In this document: positions 54,520 to 63,304 of the stretch, one piece after another
Layout of the letters: each line of letters starts with the position of its first letter
Numbering within the stretch: the stretch's first letter is position 1
NCBI GenBank assembly: GCA_964573255.1
Contig: CAZNJB010000013.1
Span: forward strand, 1-64,000
Length of the DNA stretch: 64,000 nucleotides
Direction: 5' to 3'
Source: CAYNUJ01 sp964573255
Lineage (GTDB): Bacteria; Bacteroidota; Ignavibacteria; Ignavibacteriales; Melioribacteraceae
The notes under the pieces: generated by a model
Database searches by the model: none
What the model was told of the DNA's origin: nothing
The model's input: only the letters and a program-made list of their open reading frames with translations
Made by a program: the position numbers and the translations under genes

Positions 54520-54563
54520 TTACTTGGGACTTCTCAATAAAGATTCCGAGAAGTCCTAAGTAA
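54520..54563. repeat. inverted repeat with 16-base arms
   Basis: TTACTTGGGACTTCTC at 54520-54535 and GAGAAGTCCTAAGTAA at 54548-54563 pair with one mismatch (a G-U pair in RNA) and a 12-base loop. It lies 27 bases after the upstream stop and 28 bases before the TauE-family start. No T-run follows. Confidence 0.6.
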
Positions 54564-54590
54564 TTAATAGAATTTTCCATATTTTTCAGT

Positions 54591-55310
54591 ATGGAAAATA
54601 TTTTCATTATTCTTCTACTGATAATATTTTTAGCCGCATTCTTGCAGGGGCTATCCGGATTTGGGTTCCAATTAGTTGCAATCCCTCTTTTATCATTATT
54701 TATAAACATTAAAGAAGCTATTCCGCTTGCGGCATTGTGCGGATACCTTGTTAATATTTACTTAATTATTTCACTGAGACAACATATAAAAATTTTTTCC
54801 CTGCGAAGGTTAATAGTCGGAGCAACTATTGGTATTCCGATAGGTGCTTACTTTTTAGCAAGCGCCGACCCAATTATTGTTGAGCGTTTCCTTGGGGTAT
54901 TTATTATATTTTTTGTGTTGCTAAATCATTTCAAGATAATCAAGCAAGTTGGACTGAACGTAAATTGGGGCTATGTTTTCGGTTTAATAAGCGGTATTTT
55001 GGGCGGTGCATTCAATACTAACGGTCCTCCTATTATCGTTTATTTTTACCTGCAAGGAATGAAAAAAGAAGAATTGAAAGCATCAATTACAGGCTATTTT
55101 ATTTTTACTTCCAGTTTGATTGTGCTTTCCCATCTTATTAGCGGAGTTGCAACCGTTAATACTTACATTACTTTTGCCAAATTTATACCGGTTGTTTTAA
55201 TTGGCATAATTGCAGGAAATGCTGTATTTAAGAGGATTGATTCCAGCGTTTACAATTTTGTAATTTTAATTATTCTTCTTTTATTGGGTATTTCATTGTT
55301 GTTTAGATAA
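54591..55310 (+). CDS. sulfite exporter TauE/SafE family protein
   Basis: The 239-residue membrane protein has about eight hydrophobic helices and the family signature at both repeats: FLAAFLQGLSGFGFQLVAIP near the N-terminus and GLISGILGGAFNTNGPPIIVY in the middle. Family members move sulfite, sulfoacetate or other small organic anions out of the cell; the substrate cannot be read from sequence. It is followed after 21 bases by an ArsC/Spx family gene, so both may be co-transcribed. Confidence 0.92.
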   Translation: MENIFIILLLIIFLAAFLQGLSGFGFQLVAIPLLSLFINIKEAIPLAALCGYLVNIYLIISLRQHIKIFSLRRLIVGATIGIPIGAYFLASADPIIVERFLGVFIIFFVLLNHFKIIKQVGLNVNWGYVFGLISGILGGAFNTNGPPIIVYFYLQGMKKEELKASITGYFIFTSSLIVLSHLISGVATVNTYITFAKFIPVVLIGIIAGNAVFKRIDSSVYNFVILIILLLLGISLLFR

Positions 55311-55331
55311 TTAATTTTAAGGAGTTAAAAA

Positions 55332-55688
55332 ATGGCAGAAATAAAAATATATCACAAACCGACTTGCACAACAAGCAGAAAGGCGGTAAAATTACTGCAA
55401 GAAAAAAATGTTGAATTCGATGCAATCAACTATTACCAAAAACCTTTCACTAAGAATAAATTAAAAACCCTTTTGAAAAAAGCAGGACTTAAAGCCGAAG
55501 ATATATTAAGAAAACAAGCTGATGAATACAAGAAGTATGACTTTAAAAACAAAAAATATAAACAGGACGAAATCATTGAATTGATGATTAAACATCCAGA
55601 TTTAATTGAAAGACCCTTCATCGAGAAAGGTGATAAAGCAATATTAGCACGTCCGGTAGATAAAATAGAAGACTTTCTGAAAGGGTGA
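55332..55688 (+). CDS. ArsC/Spx family thioredoxin-fold protein
   Basis: The 118-residue protein has the thioredoxin-like start KIYHKPTCTTSRKAVKLL with a single catalytic Cys (CTTS, not CxxC), and a C-terminal FIEKGDKAILARPVDKIEDF typical of the ArsC/YffB/Spx group. A glutaredoxin-coupled arsenate reductase is one option; the loss of other hallmark residues cannot be judged by eye, and many members are of unknown role. AAGGAG lies before the ATG. It is downstream of the TauE gene. Confidence 0.88.
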   Translation: MAEIKIYHKPTCTTSRKAVKLLQEKNVEFDAINYYQKPFTKNKLKTLLKKAGLKAEDILRKQADEYKKYDFKNKKYKQDEIIELMIKHPDLIERPFIEKGDKAILARPVDKIEDFLKG

Positions 55689-55717
55689 TTTTACTTACCC
55701 TTTCTTTTCTATTTTTT
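55680..55717 (+). terminator. intrinsic terminator overlapping the ArsC/Spx stop
   Basis: AAAGGGTGA at 55680-55688 pairs with TTACCCTTT at 55695-55703 (one G-U pair), loop of six, followed by a T-rich run. The stem includes the stop codon. Confidence 0.75.
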
Positions 55718-55887
55718 AATACATTTCAGTAAGTTTATTATCCTAAATCCATATAAATGAAAATTTAAACTTAAAGATGACCATTTATTCATATCGAAAA
55801 ACTTTTCCGCTCATCTCTGCTATAAATAGCAATACAAAATCATTAATAACTTCAAGCAAATTATTACTAAACATTAAAAGGTGATGT

Positions 55888-58692
55888 ATGAAAATTAGAA
55901 ATCTCTTCTTTGTATTTATCTTTATTTCATTAGGATTATTTGCACAGGAAGTCTCCCAAACTTTTATTTCTTTAAAGAATACAGGTGTGGAAGAATTCCT
56001 CAAAAAATATCCGGAATATGACGGCCGCGGAACAATTGTAATGATATTGGATACCGGCGTTGACGGCGGGGTTGAAGGTTTATTAAAAACATCCACCGGT
56101 GAAATTAAGGTTATTGATGTTCAGGATTTTACAGGTGAGGGAGATATTGCCCTTCAAGAAGCAGAAATTGACGACGAAGACGGTAAATATTTTTTCATTA
56201 GCGATGACGAACAAATAAAGGTTTTTGGCGCTGATAAACTTCCGTTAAAATCTGTGGACGACAAATATTTAATTGGTCAAATTACCGAAAAACTTTGGCT
56301 TAATAGCAGTGCGGGAACCGTTGATGTAAACGGTAACGGAACTGAAGATGACAAATTTGCTGTCGTTACTTTTCTTACCGAAAATAACGGTGAAAAATAT
56401 TGGGTGGCATTTTTTGATACAGACGCCGACGGCGATTTATCAGATGAAAAACCACTTAGAGATTACAAGGTAAATAAGGAATCCTTTATTATACCTAACG
56501 AAAGTGGTCTTACTAATTTTCTTTTCGGAATAAATATTTTCCCTGACGAGAAGAGAATTTCGTTGCATTTTGACGATGGTGCACACGGAACTCACTGTGC
56601 AGGCATTGCAACCGGAAATAATATTGGCAATAGTGGTTTTCATGGAGTTGCTCCGGGTGCTTATGTAATGAGCCTTAAACTTGGTAATAATAATTTTAGC
56701 GGCGGGGCTACCGTTAGCGAAAGCATGAAAAAGGCTTATTTATACGCTGATAAAATTTCAAAGGAAAGAGAAGAACCATGCATAATCAATATGAGTTTCG
56801 GTATCGGTTCCGAAATTGAAGGCAGAGCGGATATGGAATTATTCTTGGACGAATTGGTTAAAAACAATCCTTATCTATACATCTGCACATCAAACGGAAA
56901 CGAAGGTCCGGGAATATCAACTACAGGTCTGCCAGCTGCTTCCTCATCAGTATTTTCGAGCGGTGCGGTTCTTGCACAAGAAGTTGGTCAGGACCTTTAC
57001 GGCGCACCTTTAAATAGGGATATAATTTTACACTTCTCTTCACGAGGCGGAGAAGTTTCCAAACCGGATGTCGTTTCTCCGGGCGCAGCAACTTCAACTG
57101 TGCCAAACTGGACGGGCGGAGATCGATTCTGGGGAACTTCAATGGCTTCGCCTTATTCTGCAGGTGTTATGAGTTTATTACTCAGTGCGATGAAAGCCGA
57201 ATTCCCGGATGTAAAAATTCCTTCGCTATTCTTGTACAGAGTAATCAGAGAAAGCGCTGTACCGATGGAAGGCTACACTCATCTCGATCAAGGCGGCGGA
57301 TTAATTAATGTTATGAACGCTTACAATCTCCTTAAAAAATATATCAAAGCAGGAGAAATAAAGAAATTTGAGACTTATACTGTTTCTGCTTTTGCTCCCA
57401 ATATGCCAGATAAAACAGCGCCAAACATTTATATTCGCAACGGTTCTTACTTAACCGGAAATGAAACTTTCACTTTTAGAATTACGAGAAATAACTTCAT
57501 CAATAAGAAAAAATTCTACAGATTATATAAATTAGAAAGTGATGCCGATTGGCTGAAACCTATTCAAAAATCCACTTATATCCGTAATAATCAACAAGCA
57601 ATGGTTAATGTAAAAATTGACCGGGAAATGTTGAATCAACCCGGGTTATATAACGGTAAAATAACCGCTTACAGAAAAGGTACACATATACCTGAATTCG
57701 AAATGATGGTTACTATTGTAATTCCACAGGAATTTAATACAACAAATGAATACAGAATGGATTATCATTTTGAAAAGTTAGAACCCGGAATGCATGAAAG
57801 AATTTTCTTGAATATTCCTGCTGGAGCTTCTTCAATGAAAATTAAAATGTCTTCTGAGAAAAACACTTACACACAAGCATGGTATTTCTTACATGCACCG
57901 GACGGACGACAAATATCGATGAATTTCTTAAACTCCGAAAAAGAAGAAAGTGAAAACGAAAGCTTCTTTTACAATTTGGAAGCGGGAGTTTACGAACTTG
58001 ATGTTTTGGGGTATTACAGAGCAAAGAATGTTTCTACCTTCGATATGTCGGTCGAATTCATTGGAGTTACCCGCACCGATTCGAAAGTTCTTACAAAGAA
58101 TGATAATACAATTGATGTAGTCAATTATTTTAACATTCAAAAGAATTATCAATTGGAAGGTGAATTATTAGGGTATGAAAAGGAATACAGAATTGAACTT
58201 GAAAATACAGACGTTTATAATATTCCTTTCGTTCTGAGAAAGAACGAAGCAATGAAGTCTTTTGAAGTTAAAATAAGTAAAGAAGATTTCAATAAAACTA
58301 CTGACTTTGCGGTTCAGATTTATGACAAAGAAGGAAATGCTATAAGCAAAACAGGTTTGAGCTACGATAGCGAAGTTCTTTCAATAAGAAATACTTTCAA
58401 TGCCGACAGCGTTGAATTACGTTTGGAACTTCGTCCGGCATTTGCCAACGCTCCAAGTAAAATGTCAATAAAAGTAATTGAACAGACTAAATTTAAAAAT
58501 TCTCAGGACTTAAAAGTAACAGACAATGGTTCTAAACGAACTACATTTTATCCTTCGGAAGTGCGTCAGTTAAAAGTTGATTTCTCTAAACCGGATGAAT
58601 TCATTCCGGCTGATGCAAAACCGTTTGGTTTTATTTATTTAAAGAAAAACTCGAACACAGAAGTTGAATTTCCGATTTACTTTAAAATCTAA
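55888..58692 (+). CDS. exported S8 serine peptidase, tripeptidyl-peptidase-II-like
   Basis: The 934-residue protein has a signal peptide (residues 1-18) and a subtilisin catalytic domain with D55 (MILDTGVDGG), H233 (AHGTHCAG) and S418 (GTSMASPYSAG). The insert of about 175 residues between Asp and His, with DTGVDGGVEGL and then IKVIDVQDFTGEGDI, is the pattern of tripeptidyl peptidase II, which removes tripeptides from free N-termini. The long C-terminal region (about 480-934) is strand-rich, as in TPP II. The gene is 11 bases upstream of an oligopeptide transporter, which fits use of its products. GGTGAT precedes the ATG. Confidence 0.92.
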   Translation: MKIRNLFFVFIFISLGLFAQEVSQTFISLKNTGVEEFLKKYPEYDGRGTIVMILDTGVDGGVEGLLKTSTGEIKVIDVQDFTGEGDIALQEAEIDDEDGKYFFISDDEQIKVFGADKLPLKSVDDKYLIGQITEKLWLNSSAGTVDVNGNGTEDDKFAVVTFLTENNGEKYWVAFFDTDADGDLSDEKPLRDYKVNKESFIIPNESGLTNFLFGINIFPDEKRISLHFDDGAHGTHCAGIATGNNIGNSGFHGVAPGAYVMSLKLGNNNFSGGATVSESMKKAYLYADKISKEREEPCIINMSFGIGSEIEGRADMELFLDELVKNNPYLYICTSNGNEGPGISTTGLPAASSSVFSSGAVLAQEVGQDLYGAPLNRDIILHFSSRGGEVSKPDVVSPGAATSTVPNWTGGDRFWGTSMASPYSAGVMSLLLSAMKAEFPDVKIPSLFLYRVIRESAVPMEGYTHLDQGGGLINVMNAYNLLKKYIKAGEIKKFETYTVSAFAPNMPDKTAPNIYIRNGSYLTGNETFTFRITRNNFINKKKFYRLYKLESDADWLKPIQKSTYIRNNQQAMVNVKIDREMLNQPGLYNGKITAYRKGTHIPEFEMMVTIVIPQEFNTTNEYRMDYHFEKLEPGMHERIFLNIPAGASSMKIKMSSEKNTYTQAWYFLHAPDGRQISMNFLNSEKEESENESFFYNLEAGVYELDVLGYYRAKNVSTFDMSVEFIGVTRTDSKVLTKNDNTIDVVNYFNIQKNYQLEGELLGYEKEYRIELENTDVYNIPFVLRKNEAMKSFEVKISKEDFNKTTDFAVQIYDKEGNAISKTGLSYDSEVLSIRNTFNADSVELRLELRPAFANAPSKMSIKVIEQTKFKNSQDLKVTDNGSKRTTFYPSEVRQLKVDFSKPDEFIPADAKPFGFIYLKKNSNTEVEFPIYFKI

Positions 58693-58703
58693 GGGAGATA
58701 TGT

Positions 58704-60686
58704 ATGAGTGAACACGAAGTTGTAAAAAACGGAGCCGGATTACCCGACAACGCATATAGCGAACTTAAACCCGGCGAAAAATATGTCCCGGTTATGCTGC
58801 CCGAAAAAACTTATCCCGAAGTTAACCTTTGGTCGGTACTTTGGGGATTGCTTATGGCAATACTTTTTTCGGGTGCTGCAGCATATCTGGGACTAAAAAT
58901 AGGGCAGGTATTCGAAGCGGCCATTCCTATTGCAATAATAGCAGTAGGACTTTCAACAGCATTCAACAGAAAATTGGCACTCGGTGAAAATGTAATTATT
59001 CAATCTATCGGTGCTTCTTCCGGTGCAGTTGTTGCCGGTGCAATTTTCACTATACCAGCTCTATATATTCTCGATTTACAAGCAGAATTCTTCCAAGTAT
59101 TTATGGCTTCAATGCTCGGTGGATTTTTGGGGATTCTTTTCTTGATACCGTTCAGAAAATATTTCGTTGCTGAAATGCACGGTAAATTCCCCTTCCCTGA
59201 AGCTACGGCAACTACCGAAGTATTGGTTGCAGGTGAAAAGGGAGGTAAACAAGCCATCGTACTTATCACAAGCGGTTTAATAGGCGGTGTGTACGATTTC
59301 ATTATCGCTACTTTCGGTTGGTGGGGAGAAGTATTTTCTACCCGAGTAGTAGAAATAGGAGAAACTATTGCAAACAAATTCAAACTCGTCTTTAAAATAA
59401 ATGTCGGTGCCGCTGTTATGGGCTTGGGATATATTGTCGGATTAAAATATGCCGCAATTATTGCCGCAGGTTCTTTCGTAGCGTGGTTTGTTATTATACC
59501 GATATTTGCTTATTTAGGCGATGTAATAACAATGCCGATTGGTGCTAATGTTACAATGCTAATTAAAGACATGTCCGCAGAGCAGATATTCAGCAATTAT
59601 GTGCGACATATTGGAATTGGTGGAATTGCAATGGCCGGTTTAATCGGAATTGTACGTTCCTCCGGTATTATAAAATCTGCCGTTTCCCTCGGGGTCAAAG
59701 AGATATTCGAAAAGAAATCGGGGAATAATAATTTAAGAACACAACGCGATCTTCCGATGAGCATTATAGCTATCGGTATTCTCGTTGTTGCTTTGATTGT
59801 ATTTGTTTTCTTCCAATTCGGCGTTGTAGAAAACTTTGTACATGCGCTGGTTGGCTTATTAATCGTAATGATAATTTCGTTCCTATTTACAACTGTTGCA
59901 GCAAACGCTATTGCAATTGTAGGAACCAACCCTGTTTCGGGCATGACACTAATGACACTTATCCTTTCCTCACTGGTACTTGTTTCAGTCGGTCTTTCAG
60001 GTCCTGCCGGGATGGTATCAGCGCTCATAATAGGCGGAGTTGTTTGTACCGCACTATCGGTTGCAGGAGCATTCATAACTGATTTGAAAATCGGTTATTG
60101 GCTTGGTTCTTCGCCTTATAAACAGGAAGGCTGGAAATTTTTAGGAACAGCCGTTTCAGCAGCTACCGTAGCGTGGGTAATTTTAATATTAAACGAAACA
60201 TACGGTTTTGTTGGAGAAGGCTCATTGGTAGCGCCTCAAGCTAACGCAATGGCAGCTGTAATTAAACCTTTGATGTCCAATCAGCCTGCACCTTGGTTAA
60301 TGTACGTTGCAGGTATGTTAATGGCTTTAATCCTTACTATGATTAATGTTCCCGCTCTTGCTTTTGCATTGGGTATGTATATTCCGCTCGAATTAAACAC
60401 TCCAATTTTAGTTGGCGGATTAATCGCTCACTTTGTTTCGACCAGAAGCAAAGACGAAGCTTTAAATAAAGCGCGTAAAGAACGAGGAACTTTGATTGCT
60501 TCCGGATTCATTGCCGGAGGTGCACTAATGGGTGTTATTTCTGCTATTCTTCGTTATTTCAATTTTAATTGGATAAACAAGGAATGGTACGAATCTCATT
60601 CAGCCGAAATTCTCGGTTTAATTATGTTTGCTCTAATTTGTTTTTATATGATTTGGGATTCTTTAAGAGCTCAAAAAGAAGAATAA
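58704..60686 (+). CDS. OPT family oligopeptide transporter
   Basis: The 660-residue membrane protein has about 14-16 hydrophobic helices and OPT family signatures such as LWSVLWGLLMAILFSGAAAY near residue 45, NVIIQSIGASSGAVVAG and FPFPEATATTEVL. Prokaryotic OPT proteins take up oligopeptides by proton coupling, though some carry metal chelates. It follows the TPP-II-like protease by 11 bases with GGGAG before the ATG, so the two genes form an operon in which extracellular or periplasmic tripeptides are made and then imported. A strong terminator follows. Confidence 0.95.
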   Translation: MSEHEVVKNGAGLPDNAYSELKPGEKYVPVMLPEKTYPEVNLWSVLWGLLMAILFSGAAAYLGLKIGQVFEAAIPIAIIAVGLSTAFNRKLALGENVIIQSIGASSGAVVAGAIFTIPALYILDLQAEFFQVFMASMLGGFLGILFLIPFRKYFVAEMHGKFPFPEATATTEVLVAGEKGGKQAIVLITSGLIGGVYDFIIATFGWWGEVFSTRVVEIGETIANKFKLVFKINVGAAVMGLGYIVGLKYAAIIAAGSFVAWFVIIPIFAYLGDVITMPIGANVTMLIKDMSAEQIFSNYVRHIGIGGIAMAGLIGIVRSSGIIKSAVSLGVKEIFEKKSGNNNLRTQRDLPMSIIAIGILVVALIVFVFFQFGVVENFVHALVGLLIVMIISFLFTTVAANAIAIVGTNPVSGMTLMTLILSSLVLVSVGLSGPAGMVSALIIGGVVCTALSVAGAFITDLKIGYWLGSSPYKQEGWKFLGTAVSAATVAWVILILNETYGFVGEGSLVAPQANAMAAVIKPLMSNQPAPWLMYVAGMLMALILTMINVPALAFALGMYIPLELNTPILVGGLIAHFVSTRSKDEALNKARKERGTLIASGFIAGGALMGVISAILRYFNFNWINKEWYESHSAEILGLIMFALICFYMIWDSLRAQKEE

Positions 60687-60710
60687 GAATTTTAACCATC
60701 CATTTTTTAG

Positions 60711-60744
60711 CAGCCGTACACTAATTGTACGGCTGTTTTGTTTT
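60711..60744 (+). terminator. intrinsic terminator
   Basis: CAGCCGTACA at 60711-60720 pairs perfectly with TGTACGGCTG at 60726-60735, loop CTAAT, followed by TTTTGTTTT. It ends the protease/OPT operon. Confidence 0.9.
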
Positions 60745-60943
60745 AAACCTTGTAAACCATCAATGAAGGAAATATGCGAACACATTTCTTCGGTGGGGAA
60801 TCACTCAAAAAATTTTTCCAATCCAAAATGTGTTCTTAATCGATTTGCAATAGAGCTGTCAACATTGAGAAATTTGGGTTTAAATTAATTTATTTCCATT
60901 TTTGTTTATTATTTGCTCACACTTTTAATATTGGAGTATATTG

Positions 60944-62080
60944 ATGAATATTGAGAAAATCAGAAGTGAATTTGAATATCTGAAAACCGGAAAAATTTAT
61001 TTCAATCATGCTTCAATCGGTCCTTTACCAAGTAAGACGGTGAAAGCGGTCGAAGAATATTTAACCCAAAGAAGTGCTGGCGAAATAAATATTTTTAAGG
61101 ATTATTTATCCGTTGAAAAAAAGGCAAAAGAAAAACTTTCCGAACTTATTGGTTGCAGCGTTAACAGAATTGCTTGGAGCGATAATGTCGGAAACAGTAT
61201 GAGTCTGCTGGCCCAAGGCTTACAATGGAAAACTGGTGATAGAATAATATTCAACAATATCGAATTCCCTTCGAATGTCTATCCTTTTATGAATTTAAGA
61301 AGTGAAGGGGTTGAAATTGATTTTGTTGACGCTTCGGACGGAATAGTTCGTGTTGAAGAATATGAAAAATTAATAACTCCCAAAACAAAATTGATATCGA
61401 TCAGTCTAGTTCAATTTCTTTCAGGTTACAGAACCGATGTTAAAGCTTTGAGTGATATTTGCCATCGAAACGGAATTGTATTGGCAGTCGATACAATTCA
61501 AGCTTGCGGTACGATGAAAATTGAAGCTGAAAATTGGGGAATTGATTTCTTATCCGGCGGAACACAAAAATGGTTGCTTGGACTTGAAGGATTATCCTAC
61601 TTATATATTTCTGAAGAATTACAAAACAGAATAAAACAGAGGAACGTGGGTTGGGGTTCGGTGGAAAATGCGTGGGAATTACTCGATTACGAATTAAAAT
61701 TCCCTTCATCCGCAAGGCGTTTTCAGGGCGGTACTCCTAATTCCGTTGGAATATTTGCGGCTAATTCTTCCTTCACCCTCTTTGTGGAAAACGGAATTGA
61801 AAACATTGAAAAGAGAATTAAGGAAAATTCGAGATATTTAATAAATAAGTTGGCCGAGATAGGTTTCTCCCCTATTTTACTAAATGTAGATGACTCACAC
61901 CTTGCAGGGATAGTCACATTCGACGCTCAGAACGCCGAAGCAATAAAAAACGAATTGTTAAAAAAGAATATGATAGTTGAAGTCCGTGTCGGAAAAATCA
62001 GGATATCGCCCCATTTTTATAACACTAAAGAAGAAATTGACGCTGTTGTGGATGCAATCGGAGAATTAAAAAATGTCTGA
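60944..62080 (+). CDS. aminotransferase class V-fold PLP enzyme
   Basis: The 378-residue protein has the fold-type I PLP domain: IYFNHASIGPLP at the N-terminus, the aspartate strand VLAVDTIQACGTM, and the Schiff-base lysine in FLSGGTQKWLLG. This places it with cysteine desulfurase, isopenicillin-N epimerase and kynureninase-like enzymes; the conserved Cys loop of SufS is not obvious, so desulfurase activity is uncertain. GGAG lies before the ATG at 60944 (a TTG directly precedes it). The gene overlaps nnrE by eight bases, so both are translated together. Confidence 0.92.
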   Translation: MNIEKIRSEFEYLKTGKIYFNHASIGPLPSKTVKAVEEYLTQRSAGEINIFKDYLSVEKKAKEKLSELIGCSVNRIAWSDNVGNSMSLLAQGLQWKTGDRIIFNNIEFPSNVYPFMNLRSEGVEIDFVDASDGIVRVEEYEKLITPKTKLISISLVQFLSGYRTDVKALSDICHRNGIVLAVDTIQACGTMKIEAENWGIDFLSGGTQKWLLGLEGLSYLYISEELQNRIKQRNVGWGSVENAWELLDYELKFPSSARRFQGGTPNSVGIFAANSSFTLFVENGIENIEKRIKENSRYLINKLAEIGFSPILLNVDDSHLAGIVTFDAQNAEAIKNELLKKNMIVEVRVGKIRISPHFYNTKEEIDAVVDAIGELKNV

Positions 62081-62798
62081 ATTTATCACAGATACGGGAA
62101 TTAAAATAAACGGAATTACCGCTGAAGAAATGCGGAGAATAGATCGAATTGCAGTAGAAAATAATTCACCCAATTTATTTCAGATGATGGAAAATGCAGG
62201 AAGGAATTTAGCCCTGTTAATAATTGAAACAGCAGGTAAAAATTGGAGGGATAAAAGAATTTTAGTCTTGGCAGGTAAAGGAGGAAACGGCGGAGGTGGG
62301 ATTTGCGCTGCAAGGCATCTGGCTAATAGAAACATGAAAATCAACTTATACCTGCTTGAAGAAAATGGACTGAAAGGCGTTCCGTTAATTCAATACAATC
62401 TTTTCAGAAAGACTAACCGTGCTACGATTGAATCTTTAAAGATTAATAATAAGTATGATATAATTATTGACGCAATGATAGGTTACAATTTGAACAGGCA
62501 GCCGTCAGATAAATATTTACAAGCAATTGAATTCACCAACGCTTCCGGTTCAATTGTTATTTCATTGGATATTCCGACCGGAATAAATTCAACTACGGGA
62601 GATGACTACGGAATATTTGTCAATGCTGATTTGACTCTGACACTGGCTTATCCCAAGACAGGACTGAAGAAAAATAATTGCGGTAATCCGTTTTTAGGAG
62701 ATATTGGAATTCCCGCATCCGTCTATGCCGAAGCGGAAATTAAATTTGTAAACCCCTTCGATAATAGATGGATAGTCCCTATACAACCGCTTCAATAA
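62073..62798 (+). CDS. nnrE: NAD(P)H-hydrate epimerase
   Basis: This is a YjeF_N-type protein of 241 residues: GITAEEMRRIDRIAVE at the N-terminus, the glycine-rich loop VLAGKGGNGGGGICAARHL, the catalytic-region strand IIIDAMIGYNLN and SLDIPTGINSTTGD. It interconverts R and S forms of damaged, hydrated NAD(P)H. Many bacteria have the epimerase fused to the ADP/ATP-dependent dehydratase; here the protein ends after the epimerase domain, so the dehydratase must be elsewhere. It overlaps the class V PLP enzyme gene by eight bases. Confidence 0.93.
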   Translation: MSEFITDTGIKINGITAEEMRRIDRIAVENNSPNLFQMMENAGRNLALLIIETAGKNWRDKRILVLAGKGGNGGGGICAARHLANRNMKINLYLLEENGLKGVPLIQYNLFRKTNRATIESLKINNKYDIIIDAMIGYNLNRQPSDKYLQAIEFTNASGSIVISLDIPTGINSTTGDDYGIFVNADLTLTLAYPKTGLKKNNCGNPFLGDIGIPASVYAEAEIKFVNPFDNRWIVPIQPLQ

Positions 62799-62943
62799 TT
62801 ATATTATCCGAATTATTCTTTCGAAAAAACCGAATTCATAAACGTCCCCCCGATAAACCGAGGTTAAGCCCTTGTTATGGCTGAGTAACGTTTTCTATCC
62901 GTTTTGTTCTATTGCATAACTTTAGTTCAATTAAGTTGAAAAA
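62799..62943. other. intergenic, no gene seen
   Basis: A short AT-rich stretch with no clear terminator after nnrE. Together with the relic below, the gap to meaB is just over 500 bases. Confidence 0.5.
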
Positions 62944-63110
62944 CTATTTTAACAGCATCATCTTTTTTGTAATTGAAAAATCGCCAATTGTCATTCTATA
63001 ATAGTATACTCCGCTTGGCAAATCGCCTGCATCGAAAGTAACTGAATAATCACCTGCCATTTTCTGTTCGTTTACAATTGTTTTTCCCGAGAAGATTAAA
63101 AAAAATCTCC
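62944..63110 (-). pseudogene. relic of a T9SS C-terminal sorting domain
   Basis: On the minus strand the bases end in a frame that reads VNEQKMAGDYSVTFDAGDLP, then SGVYYYRMTIGDF and KKMMLLK before TAG at 62944-62946. This is the typical type A C-terminal sorting domain of T9SS cargo. Upstream (from about 63090) the expected continuation (NAEIFFNLLGK) is in another frame, and beyond 63110 both frames meet stops, so no full protein is encoded. It is the tail of a lost secreted protein. Confidence 0.8.
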
Positions 63111-63304
63111 GCGTTCTTATTATAATTCTTTATTTATAGAAGAAGATAAAAAAAATAATCTAATTAATCAGTGCAAAAAACGGGTATAATAAGTAAAAGG
63201 AGCAAGGTTCCTAAAAAATATTTATTCAACAATTAAGAAACCGGATTCAAATATTATATTTATTATGATTATTTTTACTATAAGAATCATAGAATACAAA
63301 ACAG

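Noticed and set aside
59597..60076. 159-codon frame opposite the OPT transporter gene
   Set aside because: Antisense to a conserved membrane protein; the Thr/Pro/Ile-rich content is a reverse-strand artefact.
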